A stretch of 64,000 nt of DNA from the NCBI RefSeq assembly GCF_003265705.1, contig NW_020312827.1, positions 15,113,996 to 15,177,995 of the forward strand, in the 5' to 3' direction. A model generated the notes under the pieces. It searched no databases and was not told the origin of the DNA. It saw only the letters and a list, made by a program, of their open reading frames with translations. This DNA is from Callorhinus ursinus. Taxonomy: Eukaryota; Chordata; Mammalia; Carnivora; Otariidae. Both the position numbers and the translations under genes were made by a program. Of this stretch, positions 1 to 10,689 are shown piece by piece (position 1 is the first letter of the stretch; the number at the start of each line of letters is the position of its first letter).

Positions 1-654
1 TCTGACCTTTATCTGATTCTTTATCCATGAAACATATGGATAATGATCCACATAGTGAAGGTCAGATGAAGTAATATATGTGAAAGGACGTTATAAGCTC
101 TGCAGTGCTAGATATATGTGAGGTAGGAATGTCTAAAATAAAATAAGGAAGATCTCCATGTACTGACCTAGAAAGAAGTGCAGGACTTACTAAGTACAAC
201 AAAACAAAACAGTATGTATGGTGTGATGCACATTTATGCAAATTTGTGTACAATCAAAACATACCTTAAGAAAAATGTGTGTTTGTGTTCACAGATGATT
301 GTCAGTGTATAGAAAATTGATGGGATGGGTGGTGATGTCTACACAGTAGACACAGTTCTCTGTGAGGAAGGAAGAGGCTGGAGGCGGCAAAGGAGAGATT
401 TCCACACATTGTACCCCCGTATTGTAAAATAAGAATGTTTTCTGTGTTACTATATTTACTGCAGTAATATAGTTGTACAATATTACTAGTATTAGTAGAA
501 GTAATGTAGTACTTCTGTAGAAATACAGTAAAACCAAGTAAAGCCTTTTTAAGTTAAAAAATTACTGTTAAAAAAACTATGGTTAGCAGCAGAGGTCATG
601 ACACTAAAACTCCTCTTTTGCTATTTATCTGAGTCACATTTTTCACTCACCTCC
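1..654. other. Non-coding single-copy sequence, nothing recognised
   Basis: AT-rich, CpG-poor mammalian DNA. The open frames on both strands are under 85 codons, lack a recognisable domain and have no splice or start context that sets them apart from chance. I recognise no interspersed repeat here. Confidence 0.6.
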
Positions 655-800
655 TCAGTCAGCAATAAATACTTACTCAGTACTTGTAAGTTATACTCTG
701 TGCTAGGCACTGGGCCTCCCGTAATAAAACGTCCTCCCTGTAGTTGGCATTATTTACAATGTTTAAGTACTGGGGAGGTCCTGGCTTATAGAGGGAGCAA
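655..800 (-). repeat. L2/MIR-type 3' end fragment (antisense), diverged
   Basis: The order 'AATAAATACTTACT..GTACTT..CTGTGCTAGGCACTGGGC' follows the antisense 3' end shared by old L2 and MIR elements (ancient mammalian LINE/SINE). The match is short and diverged, so family and boundaries are uncertain. Confidence 0.4.
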
Positions 801-1680
801 CTGTAAGATTGTAGGATCCCCAGTAGGATAAAGGTAGAATTATACTGAAAGACAAAGAATTCTGGTAGACTCTCTGGATGACCTACTCAGTATTCATTTC
901 AACCCAAATATAAAGAAGGGTCTCAATTTTGTTCAGGCAGTACTGTGCCCAGCCTCAGGAGGTAGATCATGACTGGTCTAAGTTTACATGAGATCCTGTT
1001 GTGTCTTGCTCCCCTTCTAGCTGGGAGTGTCCATGTGACCTGGGCTAGCCAGGTAGTTCCTAGAGAAGCTTTTGCTTTCCTAAACCAAAGGAACAAACAG
1101 ACCTGGCGTCTCTCCTTCTCCCTCTTCCTGCTGGGATGTCAGGATGAAGGTTGGAGCTGCAGCGACTATCTTGTCATAAAACAAAGATCCAGAGGAAAGC
1201 ACAAGTGTGGGCTTTAACACTGTCGGAATCACTAAATCAGTGTCATCAACACTCTTATCTCCAAACTCCTTGTCATGTGAGAAAGTAAACTGTTTAAGAT
1301 GGACTGTCTGTTAATTGCAACTAAATGCATTCCTAATCGATACAGGAATGCATTAAAAATATCACACTTAAGTATGATTAAAAAAAATAGTAATTGCACA
1401 GTACATTTAAACCCAACTTTGAACATAAGCAATCTCCCAATGAATCTGGTAAACTTCTGTAGAAAACTAATGTGAAACCTAAGTTTGGACGATGTCTTTG
1501 GCAGGAAGTTGGGAGCCAGAGGGACATAATGCTCAGATCTTGCTATGGTGCTAGGATAAATTCTGGTTGTACATGCATGGAACCGTGTGGAAGAATGAGG
1601 CTGTGGGTAGGAACCCAGAGGGGCTGTCTGCTGGGGTTGTATTTAGTATGATTGCTAAATATTTTCCATTCCCCTATTTA
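801..1680. other. Non-coding sequence, nothing recognised
   Basis: I find no repeat, no gene and no notable motif cluster. The frame at 969-1217 begins with a hydrophobic stretch. It matches no family I know and has no exon context, so I treat it as chance. Confidence 0.55.
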
Positions 1681-1800
1681 CAGGTAGGGTTGCCAGATTT
1701 AAAACACAAAAATATAGGATGCACAGTTAAATTTGAATTTCAGATAATATGATAAGTAATTTGGGGTAGAAATACGTCCCATGCCATGTTTGGGAACTTT
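1681..1800. mobile_element. Half of a palindromic MITE-like DNA transposon
   Basis: The segment starts with AGGGTTGCCAGATTTAAA, runs through 'CAGTTAAATTTGAATTTCAG' and ends in the loop-like CGTCCCATGCCATGTTTGGGA. This is the left arm and centre of a well-known palindromic non-autonomous DNA element of mammals whose arms begin with GGTTGCCAG. The mirror arm is missing, so the copy is truncated. I do not trust my memory of the family name. Because the element is a near palindrome, its strand has no meaning. Confidence 0.6.
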
Positions 1801-2020
1801 GTTCATGACAAAGCCACACAGATATATCAAATTAAGAGAGCGAATGAGATTGAAATAGGACCTTTGGACTCCAAAAGTCGGTTATCCTGCTTGTCAGTTA
1901 GTTTTTCCAGAAGAGTTTGTTCCCTTCTCTAGGCATGTGTGCTGTTGATTTTTTTTCATCATCTGTGCTTTCCCTGTATGTATTTAAAGATAAAAAAAAA
2001 AAGTGAGTCATGACACATTA
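1801..2020. other. Spacer, nothing recognised
   Basis: AT-rich spacer between the MITE fragment and the CpG-retaining block. It contains a run of 13 A near 1994. Confidence 0.5.
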
Positions 2021-2890
2021 GACTCAGTTAGACCTGCTGTGGATTCTCTGGCATGTTTTCTTTGATTTGCTCTGGAGACCTGGGTAGGGGCTGGAAGCAG
2101 AGAGAGGGGAAAGCAGGAGCCACGCCGGGAGGGACGGGCAGAGATGGGGCTGGCTCGGCCCCATACTTCGAAACAAACCCCGGCCACATGTCACCGCTCT
2201 TGTGCAGGGCAACTGGCAGCACATAGTGGAAATTAAATGCCACTGTAGTTATCAGACGAGTCACCCATCAGCGCGGTGCCTGATGCAGTTTGGCTCCCCA
2301 GGCCCTCTCCCATAAATCTCCGCCTAAATTAGAACGAGAAGAGATATTCGGCTTCAGATTTCTGCCAGGCTTTCATTAATCCTCTAGACACTGGCGGGAT
2401 CTGTCTCGCCTTCTTTTCTTTGCCAGCGAAATGACACTTAACAAAGAAGATACCTCCGAACACGCTGGTACATCCCTGACAAACTTTCATAAATATGCCC
2501 AGCTGTTTCTGCAAGTCTCGGCTCCGTGTAGCCTGCAAATCACTGATTAATTTGCACACAGCTGCTACAGATTCTAGGGAGACAAGCTCCTGAAAACATT
2601 CAGTGGTGCTGGTATGAAGCCTCTAATTTCCTTAAGTGAAAAGTTTCTAAAGCTGTTTAAATTGTCTGAGGAGGCTGCAGAGGTGGGACTCCTGGGCTTC
2701 CTCCTGGCTTGTCTGACAGCCTCACCGTTGTGCAGAAAAATCCACTTAACTGTTGAGTGCATGCACTGCCCGATAGTCTCAGAGCCGCCAAGCCTCTGCT
2801 TAGCGTTTTTTCTTGAAGGATTATTGGACACCTATGTCGCGCAAGGCACTGAAGGGGACAGGGCACTGTTGCTGATGGGACCCTGACCTT
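2021..2890. promoter_or_regulatory. Candidate developmental enhancer / conserved non-coding block
   Basis: I recognise no repeat in this stretch. Reading 2221-2560 I count 13 CpG dinucleotides in 340 bp, against near-absence in the flanks. Motif matches include a homeodomain/OTX-like CATTAATCC (2374-2382), a SOX-like AACAAAG (2440-2446), CAGCTG E-boxes (2500-2505, 2559-2564) and an inverted repeat TGCAAAT..ATTTGCA (2534-2556). Frames of 69-90 codons on both strands show no domain. Retained CpGs plus clustered homeodomain and E-box sites suggest a developmental enhancer. That is inference, because I cannot measure conservation here. Confidence 0.4.
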
Positions 2891-3646
2891 TAAAGCTGAA
2901 TTGACCCAGATATAAACCCTACTTCCCTTCTTAACTTGAGCCTTGGGCCATGTCCTTATCTGTAAGAACTGAGTCTATATCAAAAGGCCCCTGGGAATGA
3001 GATAATGTTTTTAACGGGAACAATATAAAGTGTTTTCCTAGCCTTTCTCCTATGTGCTGCCTAAGGGAAATTTTGGGCCCTCTTGGCTGCTTTGTTTGTG
3101 CAAGTGGGGATAACAGATGGAGAAGGCAGTTTGGGAAAGGTCTAGAAGACCATCTGCAACGACACGGGTAAGGCCAGAGATATACTCCTGGAAGTGACTT
3201 GTAATTGTAGACAGAGGAGGGAAGAGGCAGGGTGCCAGAACTGACTGATGTCTGAGAAAGTTTTTGGAAACTGGGAGGAGAGAGGGCTGATGAATATCTC
3301 CTGTGCTCTGCTCTGTGACATATGGGGGAAGAGAAGGGGAGGAAGGAAAAAAAAAAACGTGTTGCTGTGGGTTATAAAGCAATCTTTTGGAGTTGTTCAA
3401 TGCTGTTTGGATGTTGGAGCCACTGATGAGTTGTGGGTGTGGAAATGCTTTACCATCATTCCCAGGCAGGGTGGAAGATGGGCTGGGGAAGGGGAGCTGG
3501 GCAGGAGGTGGGATTTATCAGAAGGATAGACTAGACCAGACCAGAGGAGACCAGACTAGGTGAGGGAGGCAATGAGCACTTTCTAGTGACAGAGTTGTCT
3601 ATAAGATCTTCAACTGTATCCCGAGACGGTGGATCATGAATAGAAT
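2891..3646. other. Non-coding sequence, nothing recognised
   Basis: G/A-rich stretches occur, including an A run near 3348, with frames up to 116 codons on the minus strand. The 3050-3400 minus frame is low in complexity and has no family match, so I treat it as chance. Confidence 0.5.
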
Positions 3647-3871
3647 TGGGTCTTTCTTCTTTTTTTTTTAAAGATTTTATTTATTTATTTGACAGAGAGA
3701 GACACAGCGAGAGAGGGAACACAAGCAGGGGGAGTGGGAGAGGGAGAAGCAGGCTCCCCTCTGAGCAGGGAGCCCAGTGTGGGACTCGATCCCAGGACCC
3801 TGGGATCATGACCTGAGCCGAAGGCAGACGCTTAACGACAGAGCCACCCAGGCACCCTGGGTCTTTCTTCT
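3647..3871 (-). mobile_element. CAN-SINE (tRNA-Lys-derived), antisense, with target-site duplication
   Basis: Read in reverse, the element has the CAN-SINE head (GGTGCCTGGGTGGCTC type), the 'CAGGTCATGATCCCAGGGTC' core, a CT-rich body and an A-rich AAATAAATAAATAAAATC tail (here poly-T at the left). The 14-bp direct repeats TGGGTCTTTCTTCT at 3647-3660 and 3858-3871 match perfectly and fix the body at 3661-3857. The element is Pol III-derived and mobilised by L1. It sits next to an L2 fragment. Confidence 0.95.
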
Positions 3872-4145
3872 TACGAATCTCCTAATCTAGGATATTTTCC
3901 CCATGCCTCCCTACTAGGCCACATTTATCTCCTTTAAGATCCAACACAGTCTCTTCCACCTCCTGCGTCTCCCCACCATGCTCAGTTCCATCATTTCTGA
4001 AGTTCAGATTTTGGACTCACTATTTCCTGGGCCTTGCTTTTCTTTTAGAAAAATTAGATCCTGAGCTCCTGGAAGGCAGTTTTCCTGTTACTCTTTTTCT
4101 TTTATCCTTGGTGCTAAGCACTGAGGAAAACAAATAAATAGCTAT
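3872..4145 (+). repeat. L2 LINE 3' fragment
   Basis: CT-rich text typical of sense L2 is followed by its 3' landmarks: 'CTGAGCTCCTGGAAGGCAG', then 'CTTGGTGCTAAGCACTGAGG' and AATAAATA. L2 is an ancient, inactive mammalian LINE. The SINE at 3661-3857 lies directly upstream. Confidence 0.6.
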
Positions 4146-5784
4146 GGGATTGGACCTGGTTGGGTTTCAGGGTGTGCCATGCATGATGATCACTACAATA
4201 CTATGTCTTAGAAAAATGAGATACATCCAGATAAGTGTTGAATTTTCAGTGAAAATGGAAATCACCCTGCATTATCTTTGGAGAATTTGGTAAATCAACT
4301 TAATATAATATAAATCCATAACAGGAACTTGTAATTGTTCTATTGCTGAGCTAAGCAATGACCCCTTCTAGAAGCAGGTAAAAGAACAAACAAGTCACTG
4401 TTTGGACACGCCCATGTGTGAATAGCTCCTTTTAAAATTGCGGTCTTATCCGAAGAGGCTTTAATTTATTAGTACAGATGGTTTAGGTGGTTCTGTATTT
4501 ATTGAATTTCTACAATCTCATTTCTCCAAAAATCCTGAAATGATGTCTAGAGAAGACTGAATCTTCGTTTAAACCAGATCTGTTGTTGTTCTTGTTTGAT
4601 TGTACAGGTTGAGGCAAGGGAACAGAGTCCCTAAATAGCAGAAATCAAAAACCCTATATGTCCCAAGAGTCACAAAGGTGAGGTCTATGTTGACAGTGAC
4701 AAAGAGAAAATGCAGAGGAGGAGGAATGTGTAAGAGAAAGCAAACAGCTCATTTGGCAATCATCGGGGGATTTGATTGGTGTATGCTTTTCAAGAAATGA
4801 ATTCAGAGAACTTAAAAAAAAAAAAAAAGACATTCCAATAGTGAGGTTGGTGGCTGGCAAGCAATCATTTCCCCGGTTTCATGCAGACAAACCGAGATCC
4901 AAAAACATGAAGACCATTTGAAAATAATCAGTTAAATAACCCTGCTTCGGTCACTGAGAGAATTTGGCTTGAAGAATATTTATCATGTAAAAATGTACAA
5001 GATCTATACATGAGGGAAGGTCTGGTCCTATAACAAAGGAACTTACTTACTTTACAGAAGGATTTTTCCAAAGTTCCTTTAAAAACCAAAACAGCCAGTG
5101 CACTTGAATTCCAATTTGGTTTTTAGATATTTGATTTACCCACAATTTTTCGAGAACTCTGCAATTGCATAAAAACATATTGAAATGGAAGCAAAGCCAG
5201 GCCAGTTCAGTTTCAACTTGAATTAGAAGTGGCCCAAGTGTTTGAAGGGTGCTATTTCTTCCAGATCAGCTTATACTTAACTTTATTTCCTTATAAAACG
5301 GAAAAAAAAATTTTTTTTTGACTTTGTGTGACTTTCCATCACAGATATATATTCTTAGGTGTGATTCAGCTTCATCTCCTATTTTCTTATCTGCCTAAGA
5401 AGATGCAGTTGTTCAAAACCAATTTACTTCGCTAATTCTTTCCTCTGTCATCTTTGTAATTATTTCCGATAGGCCTTGGCTAAACAATTCTTTCTCCATC
5501 ATGTGGTTTCATCTCGGCTGAAAGTTTGTGTCCGCAGAGTCTGTTGTTATGGCAACAGCTGGGCTGTTACCAGCTCCACATTATGGTTTTACTGCAAGAA
5601 AAGGAAAAGAAAAATGAGCAAGGGTGGAGGGGAACATTTGGCCATTTCCACATATCTGTTTTTAAGTAATTGATCTTACCTCCTCTGTCATAGTTAATTT
5701 TTTTGCATAATTCTCTCCTTTCAAGGACCTTGAGTTCTACTAAATGAGTCATCTTATGCACACTGATAATTTAATTAATATTTA
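4146..5784. other. Long single-copy non-coding stretch
   Basis: I see no repeat or gene. Simple features are an A run at about 4814-4828 and an A9-T9 block near 5306. The frame at 4654-4860 minus arises partly from the A run. The frame at 5476-5673 plus has no domain. Confidence 0.5.
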
Positions 5785-6400
5785 TTGAGAAGGGACCACG
5801 AGGTGTGGTCTAGCATAGGCATAATGATTCATTGATTTGGGCAAGCATTCCATAAATATGTATTGAGCACCTACCCTGTTCCAGGGAAGGTTTTAGGGGC
5901 TGGACCCGCAGTTAGTCTATCAGACAATGGCATGGCTCTCCTAGAGCCTACATTCTCTTGGAAGAGACAGGCAGTGAACAAGTGAAGGCATACATGTGAT
6001 GCATTCAGATGATTACATGTGGTGTGAATAAGATAAAATAGCATAGTATGACAGAGGGATGGGGGAGCATTGGAGAAGGCTCTCAGGGGAGGTCTGAGAC
6101 CTGACATTGGAACAGACGTCTGAATGATGAAGAGTGGAGCATGTGAACATAGTGGGAGAAGGCTTTCCAGGCAGAGGGAACAGCAAGTGCATGAAATTGC
6201 TTGAAATTTTTTAAAGGAAAAAAATGTCCAAAGAGTCTGGAGGGTGGTGAGCAAGGGAATGGAGAGCAGGAGGGGAGATCTCGGAGGTAATCAGGGGTCT
6301 AGTGATCGGTGGTGATAGGAGGGTCAGCTTCATGGGTGAATGACCCATACAGTCAGTCACTCAGGACTTCGTGATCTGACTTAATGCTATGCTATTTCTG
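5785..6400 (-). repeat. L2 LINE fragment, antisense
   Basis: The order of landmarks is that of antisense L2: 'AAATATGTATTGAGCACCTA', then a 'gagcctacattct' segment, 'GCAGAGGGAACAGCAAGTGC', and near 6370 'TCGTGATCTGACTTAATG'. The minus frame at 5871-6254 (127 codons) lies inside it and shows no intact reverse-transcriptase motif, so it is a decayed remnant or chance. Confidence 0.65.
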
Positions 6401-7277
6401 TCTTGAAGTTCTTAATGATTTTACCTTTGAACCTGTGTTTCTTGGGTGAAGTCTAATGAGACAATGGATCATGTGTGTGAGCAGAGGCAGTATGTGTCTG
6501 TCTGCTGTTCCTTACCAGTCACTTGCATATAGCGTTTGTGATGACCCATGAACACAGAATTACAGCAGACCCCCCCTGTGTGGGAGTTCAGCAAGGCTCC
6601 AAGTGAGTACAAGTTAAATGTGTTATATCAACAACTCAGTAAGTGGGGCACTAATAGCCCAGAGCGGCCATGCACTCTGAACCAGAATTCTCCTTGAACA
6701 CGGAAGGCAGTGGCATCCTAGGAAACACTAAGGATCAAAGAACCATATCCTATCCTTTCTCACTCATGTTTCTTCCCCGTACTGCCCAATTACTGCCATT
6801 GAAAGTCATGAACAGGAAGAGGAGGAAAAGGAAAGATAGAGCAACTCATTTTCCTTTCAGTCCTTCCTTACTCACCAATAAGCCAAAGGTAGAAGTGTTG
6901 GTAGAACGTGTGGTATCTAGAAGTGGAAAGTAAAGACAGTTAAGTTAGTTTTGTGCAGAATTTCCACTCTCCTGGTAAGAAGGAAATACATATACATGTG
7001 TGAGTTACTGACTACAGATTGTGTAATGTCTGTGATTTCACATGCCAATTGCATGCACTTATATATCCATTTAATATTGGCATTGCATAATGTAAAGATG
7101 AACAGTAAAATTCATGCCCAGTAATTTAAAATTTTCATGTTCCTTTACTGAGAATGACATTAAGTAGCAAATAAAAAAAAATCATGACACATTGAGAGAT
7201 AGTGGAAGAAAGGAAAAAAGCCTTATATTTTAGTGCAATGAACAACACACTTTTCTTCCTGCTTTTTTGAACAAGGG
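6401..7277. other. Non-coding sequence, nothing recognised
   Basis: AT-rich single-copy DNA. The plus frame at 6670-6933 (87 codons) is basic at its end and has no family match. There is a C7 run near 6571. Confidence 0.5.
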
Positions 7278-7545
7278 GTGTCTTAGTTTATCCAGGCTGC
7301 TCTACCAGAATACCACGGACTGAGTGGCTTAGAAACAACATAAATTTATTGCCCACGGTTTTGGAGGCTGGGAAATTCGGTATCTGGTGAGGACCCTCTT
7401 CCTGGTTCGTGGATGGCAGCTCCTTGCTGTTGTCCTCACATGATGGAAGGGGCGGGAGACCTCCCTGGGGCAGAGCCTAATCACCTCCCAAAGCCCCACC
7501 TCCTAATACCATCCCCTTGGGGGTTAGGATTTCAACATGAATTCT
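7278..7545 (-). mobile_element. MaLR LTR (MST/MLT1 group), antisense
   Basis: The stretch follows an antisense MaLR LTR in order: 'GTCTTAGTTTATCCAGGCTG', AATACCACGGACTGAGTGG, 'TTTTGGAGGCTGGGAA', 'CCTCACATGATGGAAGGGG' and 'CCTAATCACCTCCCAAAGCC', ending in GGATTTCAACATGAATT. MaLR elements are non-autonomous ERVL relatives. This copy is shorter than full length because a middle part is missing. No internal retroviral sequence is visible beside it, so it is a solitary LTR. Confidence 0.88.
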
Positions 7546-7554
7546 GTCAGTTCC

Positions 7555-7620
7555 TAGCAAGGGGCCCTCCATTTTCAGTTTTCACTTCATTTTCACTTTT
7601 CATTTCAATTTTCATGCCAC
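7555..7620. repeat. Degenerate TTTTCA-rich tandem tract
   Basis: Five to six spaced copies of TTTTCA/TTTCACTT lie just outside the MaLR LTR. Read in reverse they give repeated GAAA cores spaced about three bases apart. This is either simple-sequence growth or a cluster resembling IRF sites. Confidence 0.5.
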
Positions 7621-7669
7621 AAATTAAGTGGCCAGCCCTGGTGATAACATAAGTCATATGACAACAGAT

Positions 7670-7860
7670 ATTATTACCTATTGGAACTTGGGGAAATCAC
7701 TTTGCGTTTCCACGCCTTGATTTTCTCCCCTTTGTCATGCAGATAAGAATACCCCATGAATGGGGTTGTGATGAAGGTCATTTCAGAAGATGCCGTACAT
7801 CCGTCACTGGGCAGTTTTTTATGTTCGGCAAGCATTCAGTAGTAGCAATGCAGGGCTCAT
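7670..7860 (+). repeat. MIR SINE fragment
   Basis: 'ACTTGGGGAAATCACTTTGC', then 'TTTCTCC..TGCAGATAAGAAT' and GGGTTGTGATGAAGG follow the MIR core in order, with high divergence. Confidence 0.55.
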
Positions 7861-8179
7861 AAACAGACCCTGTAGAATAAGATATGAGGTTCTGTGTGGA
7901 TATGCATTATCTTAGCATTGTAGAGATATGAAAGGTCTTCTCGGTGAAACAATTTCTCTATCTCCATAGAGAAATTCTTGCCTTACAGGAACTTGGGAGG
8001 GAGCACACTGCTAATATATCCCATAATACCTTGGCTTCAGGAAAGCATTTGACAAATTATTTTATGTTCTTTTCTGGAGGAGAAACATAGGCTAGATGGT
8101 AAATCTGATAGATTTGTGTCAGTTCAGTAACTTTACTCAGAGAGTTTGATTAATGGATTATGGTAGCCTGGAGAGTGGA
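7861..8179. other. Non-coding sequence, nothing recognised
   Basis: AT-rich single-copy DNA between the MIR and the L3/CR1 element. I see no motif worth naming. Confidence 0.45.
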
Positions 8180-9215
8180 TTCCAGCGATATGCCAGAGAA
8201 CTTTGTTGTTGGCTCTGTCCTATTTAATATTTAATTCATGGCTTCGTGGAGGACACATCAAGCATGATTACCAAATATGTGACCGACGCAACGTTAGAAG
8301 GAAGAGATAAATCTTTTGTGACTAATGAACGATTCAAACATATTTTCATAGACTGGCATCATGAACCAAATCCAATAGGATGAATTTAACAGATGGTTTA
8401 AGTTAGTTAAAAGTAAAATCAGAGGATAGACTATCCTAGGCTTATAAGAATATAAACTGTGACAAAGGGCTAAGGCTCAGAACTGTCTGTGAGTCATTCA
8501 TTAATGCATGTATTTTTGCTTAACAGCTAAAGCACCGGTCAACATGCTGGTTGCTATGAGGAATATATGAAGGTGCTAGGAACAGGGAGTATAATATTGA
8601 ACATGGCAGTTACAGCACAACTCGGCCATGGAAGTGATTGAGGAGGGCAGGCAATGCAGATGACAACCAAACATGCACTTCATTCATTATTTTATTTGAA
8701 TCACATGATCATAGACTTATTATATAGTCCTATTAAATATGGGGACCAAATATGGGAATATTTGGAAAGAATATTGCAAGGTGCATTCAGAGGAGGATAC
8801 TATGAATAATAAAAAAATTTAAAACTCTGTCACATGAGGAATGAATGGCCAGTTGAGGGTTTCCTATTGCTATTACCACTGTAATTGATGATATCTTATT
8901 ATATAGAGTAAAACCAAATCAAAAAGAATTTCTGAGTCAGCTAATTTTGCATATTTAGCCTGGAAAAAGCACTTGGGAAATGCTCAATTGCTATCTTTAA
9001 ATATTTAACAGACTTTTATGTGGAAAATAAAATTACACTGTCTCTGTGTTGAATCTTATTTAGAATTAAGACAAATGAGTGGACATCATAGGAAGATGGA
9101 TTTTGGCTCAATGTACAGAGAGCCTTTCTGCTGAGAGTTGATCTTTCCATAATTGGGGTTGTCCTTTTTGGGCCTGAATGACCATTTTTCAGGCATGACG
9201 CTGAATTAAAGACTG
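8180..9215 (+). repeat. L3/CR1 LINE remnant, interrupted
   Basis: Landmarks of the CR1-clade L3 element occur in order. They are a 'TTTGTTGTTGGCTCTGTCC' segment, 'CCAAATCCAATAGGATGAAT', 'CATTCAGAGGAGGA', 'CACATGAGGAATGAATGGCC', 'TTTAGCCTGGAAAAAGCAC', 'GGATTTTGGCTCAATGTA' and GGCCTGAATGACCA. The stretch 8480-8750 does not fit and is probably a later insertion. Reading frames are destroyed. L3/CR1 activity predates placental mammals, so this is among the oldest mobile DNA in the window. Confidence 0.75.
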
Positions 9216-10689
9216 AACCATACAGCTTCTGTGGTTGTTTCCTACACTAAGATTCCATCATGTTGTTATGGAATTTAATGCAATTCGACAACCATTTTGG
9301 CCCCTCTTATGTGGCGGCCACTTCACTGGGCAATCCAGAAGTTATGCAAACACCCAAAAAGACATTCTGCCTTCACCAGATGTACTATTGTCTACATGAG
9401 TGACCAAGAATATTTAACCAAGAGAGCTACCCTAAAGACATTCAACTTGAGTTAAAATTTGAATGAAGCAAGGATTTCAGTTTTCAGAAATAACTGGGGA
9501 AAATGACAGAATAGAGAAATGTTGAGGTATAACAGTAGATACTTAACTTTACCAAGGATGGAGGTAGGTCATGAGTTGTCTAGCACAAACTCAGTTGCAA
9601 GTAAAGTTAAAAAAAAAAGACTTTAAAATATGTATTTCCACATGTCATAATGGGTACATTGAGGGGATGCAGAGGGGACAGGAACTGTGAACATGGCTTT
9701 GGGGATGTTGTCTTGCAGATGTGCCCAGTACTTACCACATCCTCACCCCTGTCTGAGTGGTTCCTTGCACACAGGTCACCATTCTTGGGACCACATGACC
9801 CTGGCATCCCGGCCATGGCTAATGGGAGTGAGGACAAGTGCAATGGGGGAGCCAGTGTGGTCTAGGTACGGGTTGGTGTGAGAGTTGCAGTCAGCATGGG
9901 AAATGAGCCACTGGCCCCAACACATGTTTTTCTCTTTGCAAGCGTAAATATGAAACATGCAAAGGAGTCAGCCCAGCAGGATATGGCAGAAACCAGGACA
10001 CATGCAGAGGAACGGCAGAGAACAGATTCCATGAGGTAGCAGAAGCATTGGCATGAAGACAGTGAGAGCAGAGAGCCAGTGGAGCTGGGCAGGAGCAGCT
10101 GAGGTGGAGTAAGCAGTAGGTCATGTGTATGGTGCCAGAGCACTAGATGCCCAGGCAATGGGTGCCAGGTACACAGAAAACAACGTAAACATACGAGGGT
10201 GTACCTAAGTGTCAACTTCTGTGCTAGATCTGAAAACTCTTGTGGGAAAAATCAGAGAAAGATCATGGAGGTCTTGGGAATGAGGGAAGGGGTGAGAATC
10301 GAGGTGAGCACGGATAGAATGTGAACTGCCAAGGATGCTGTTGGTGGAAAGTAGGAACGGGAAGGCTCAGGTGTGGGGATGCAAAGAGCGGCATTACTAA
10401 AAGATGATACTTGGGAAAATGAACGAAGTGCCTGTCTGCCCCAGCGAGGGCAGACAGGACTAAATTTCCCAGAATCCATTGGCCTCTTTGAAAAAATGTC
10501 AAAATGGCCTCCGTGTGGCGCTTCCACAAGTGAACACTCTCTTCCAGAGAAGGTTAAGTTTCTACTGAGGACGAAGCATCACCGTGGAATCCCTCCTGCA
10601 TGTCCTCTCAATCCTCAAGGTCTTCTGCACAGTCACCCTGAACTCCAAGCTTTTGTGTTCGCCTCCGCTGTGACAGGCTTGTTCTGACG
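9216..10689. other. Single-copy non-coding stretch
   Basis: No repeat is recognised. Several overlapping frames of 60-117 codons occur on both strands (9607-10215, 10252-10759) because stops are sparse in this G/C-balanced stretch. They overlap one another, none has a domain, and none stands out as coding. Confidence 0.5.
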
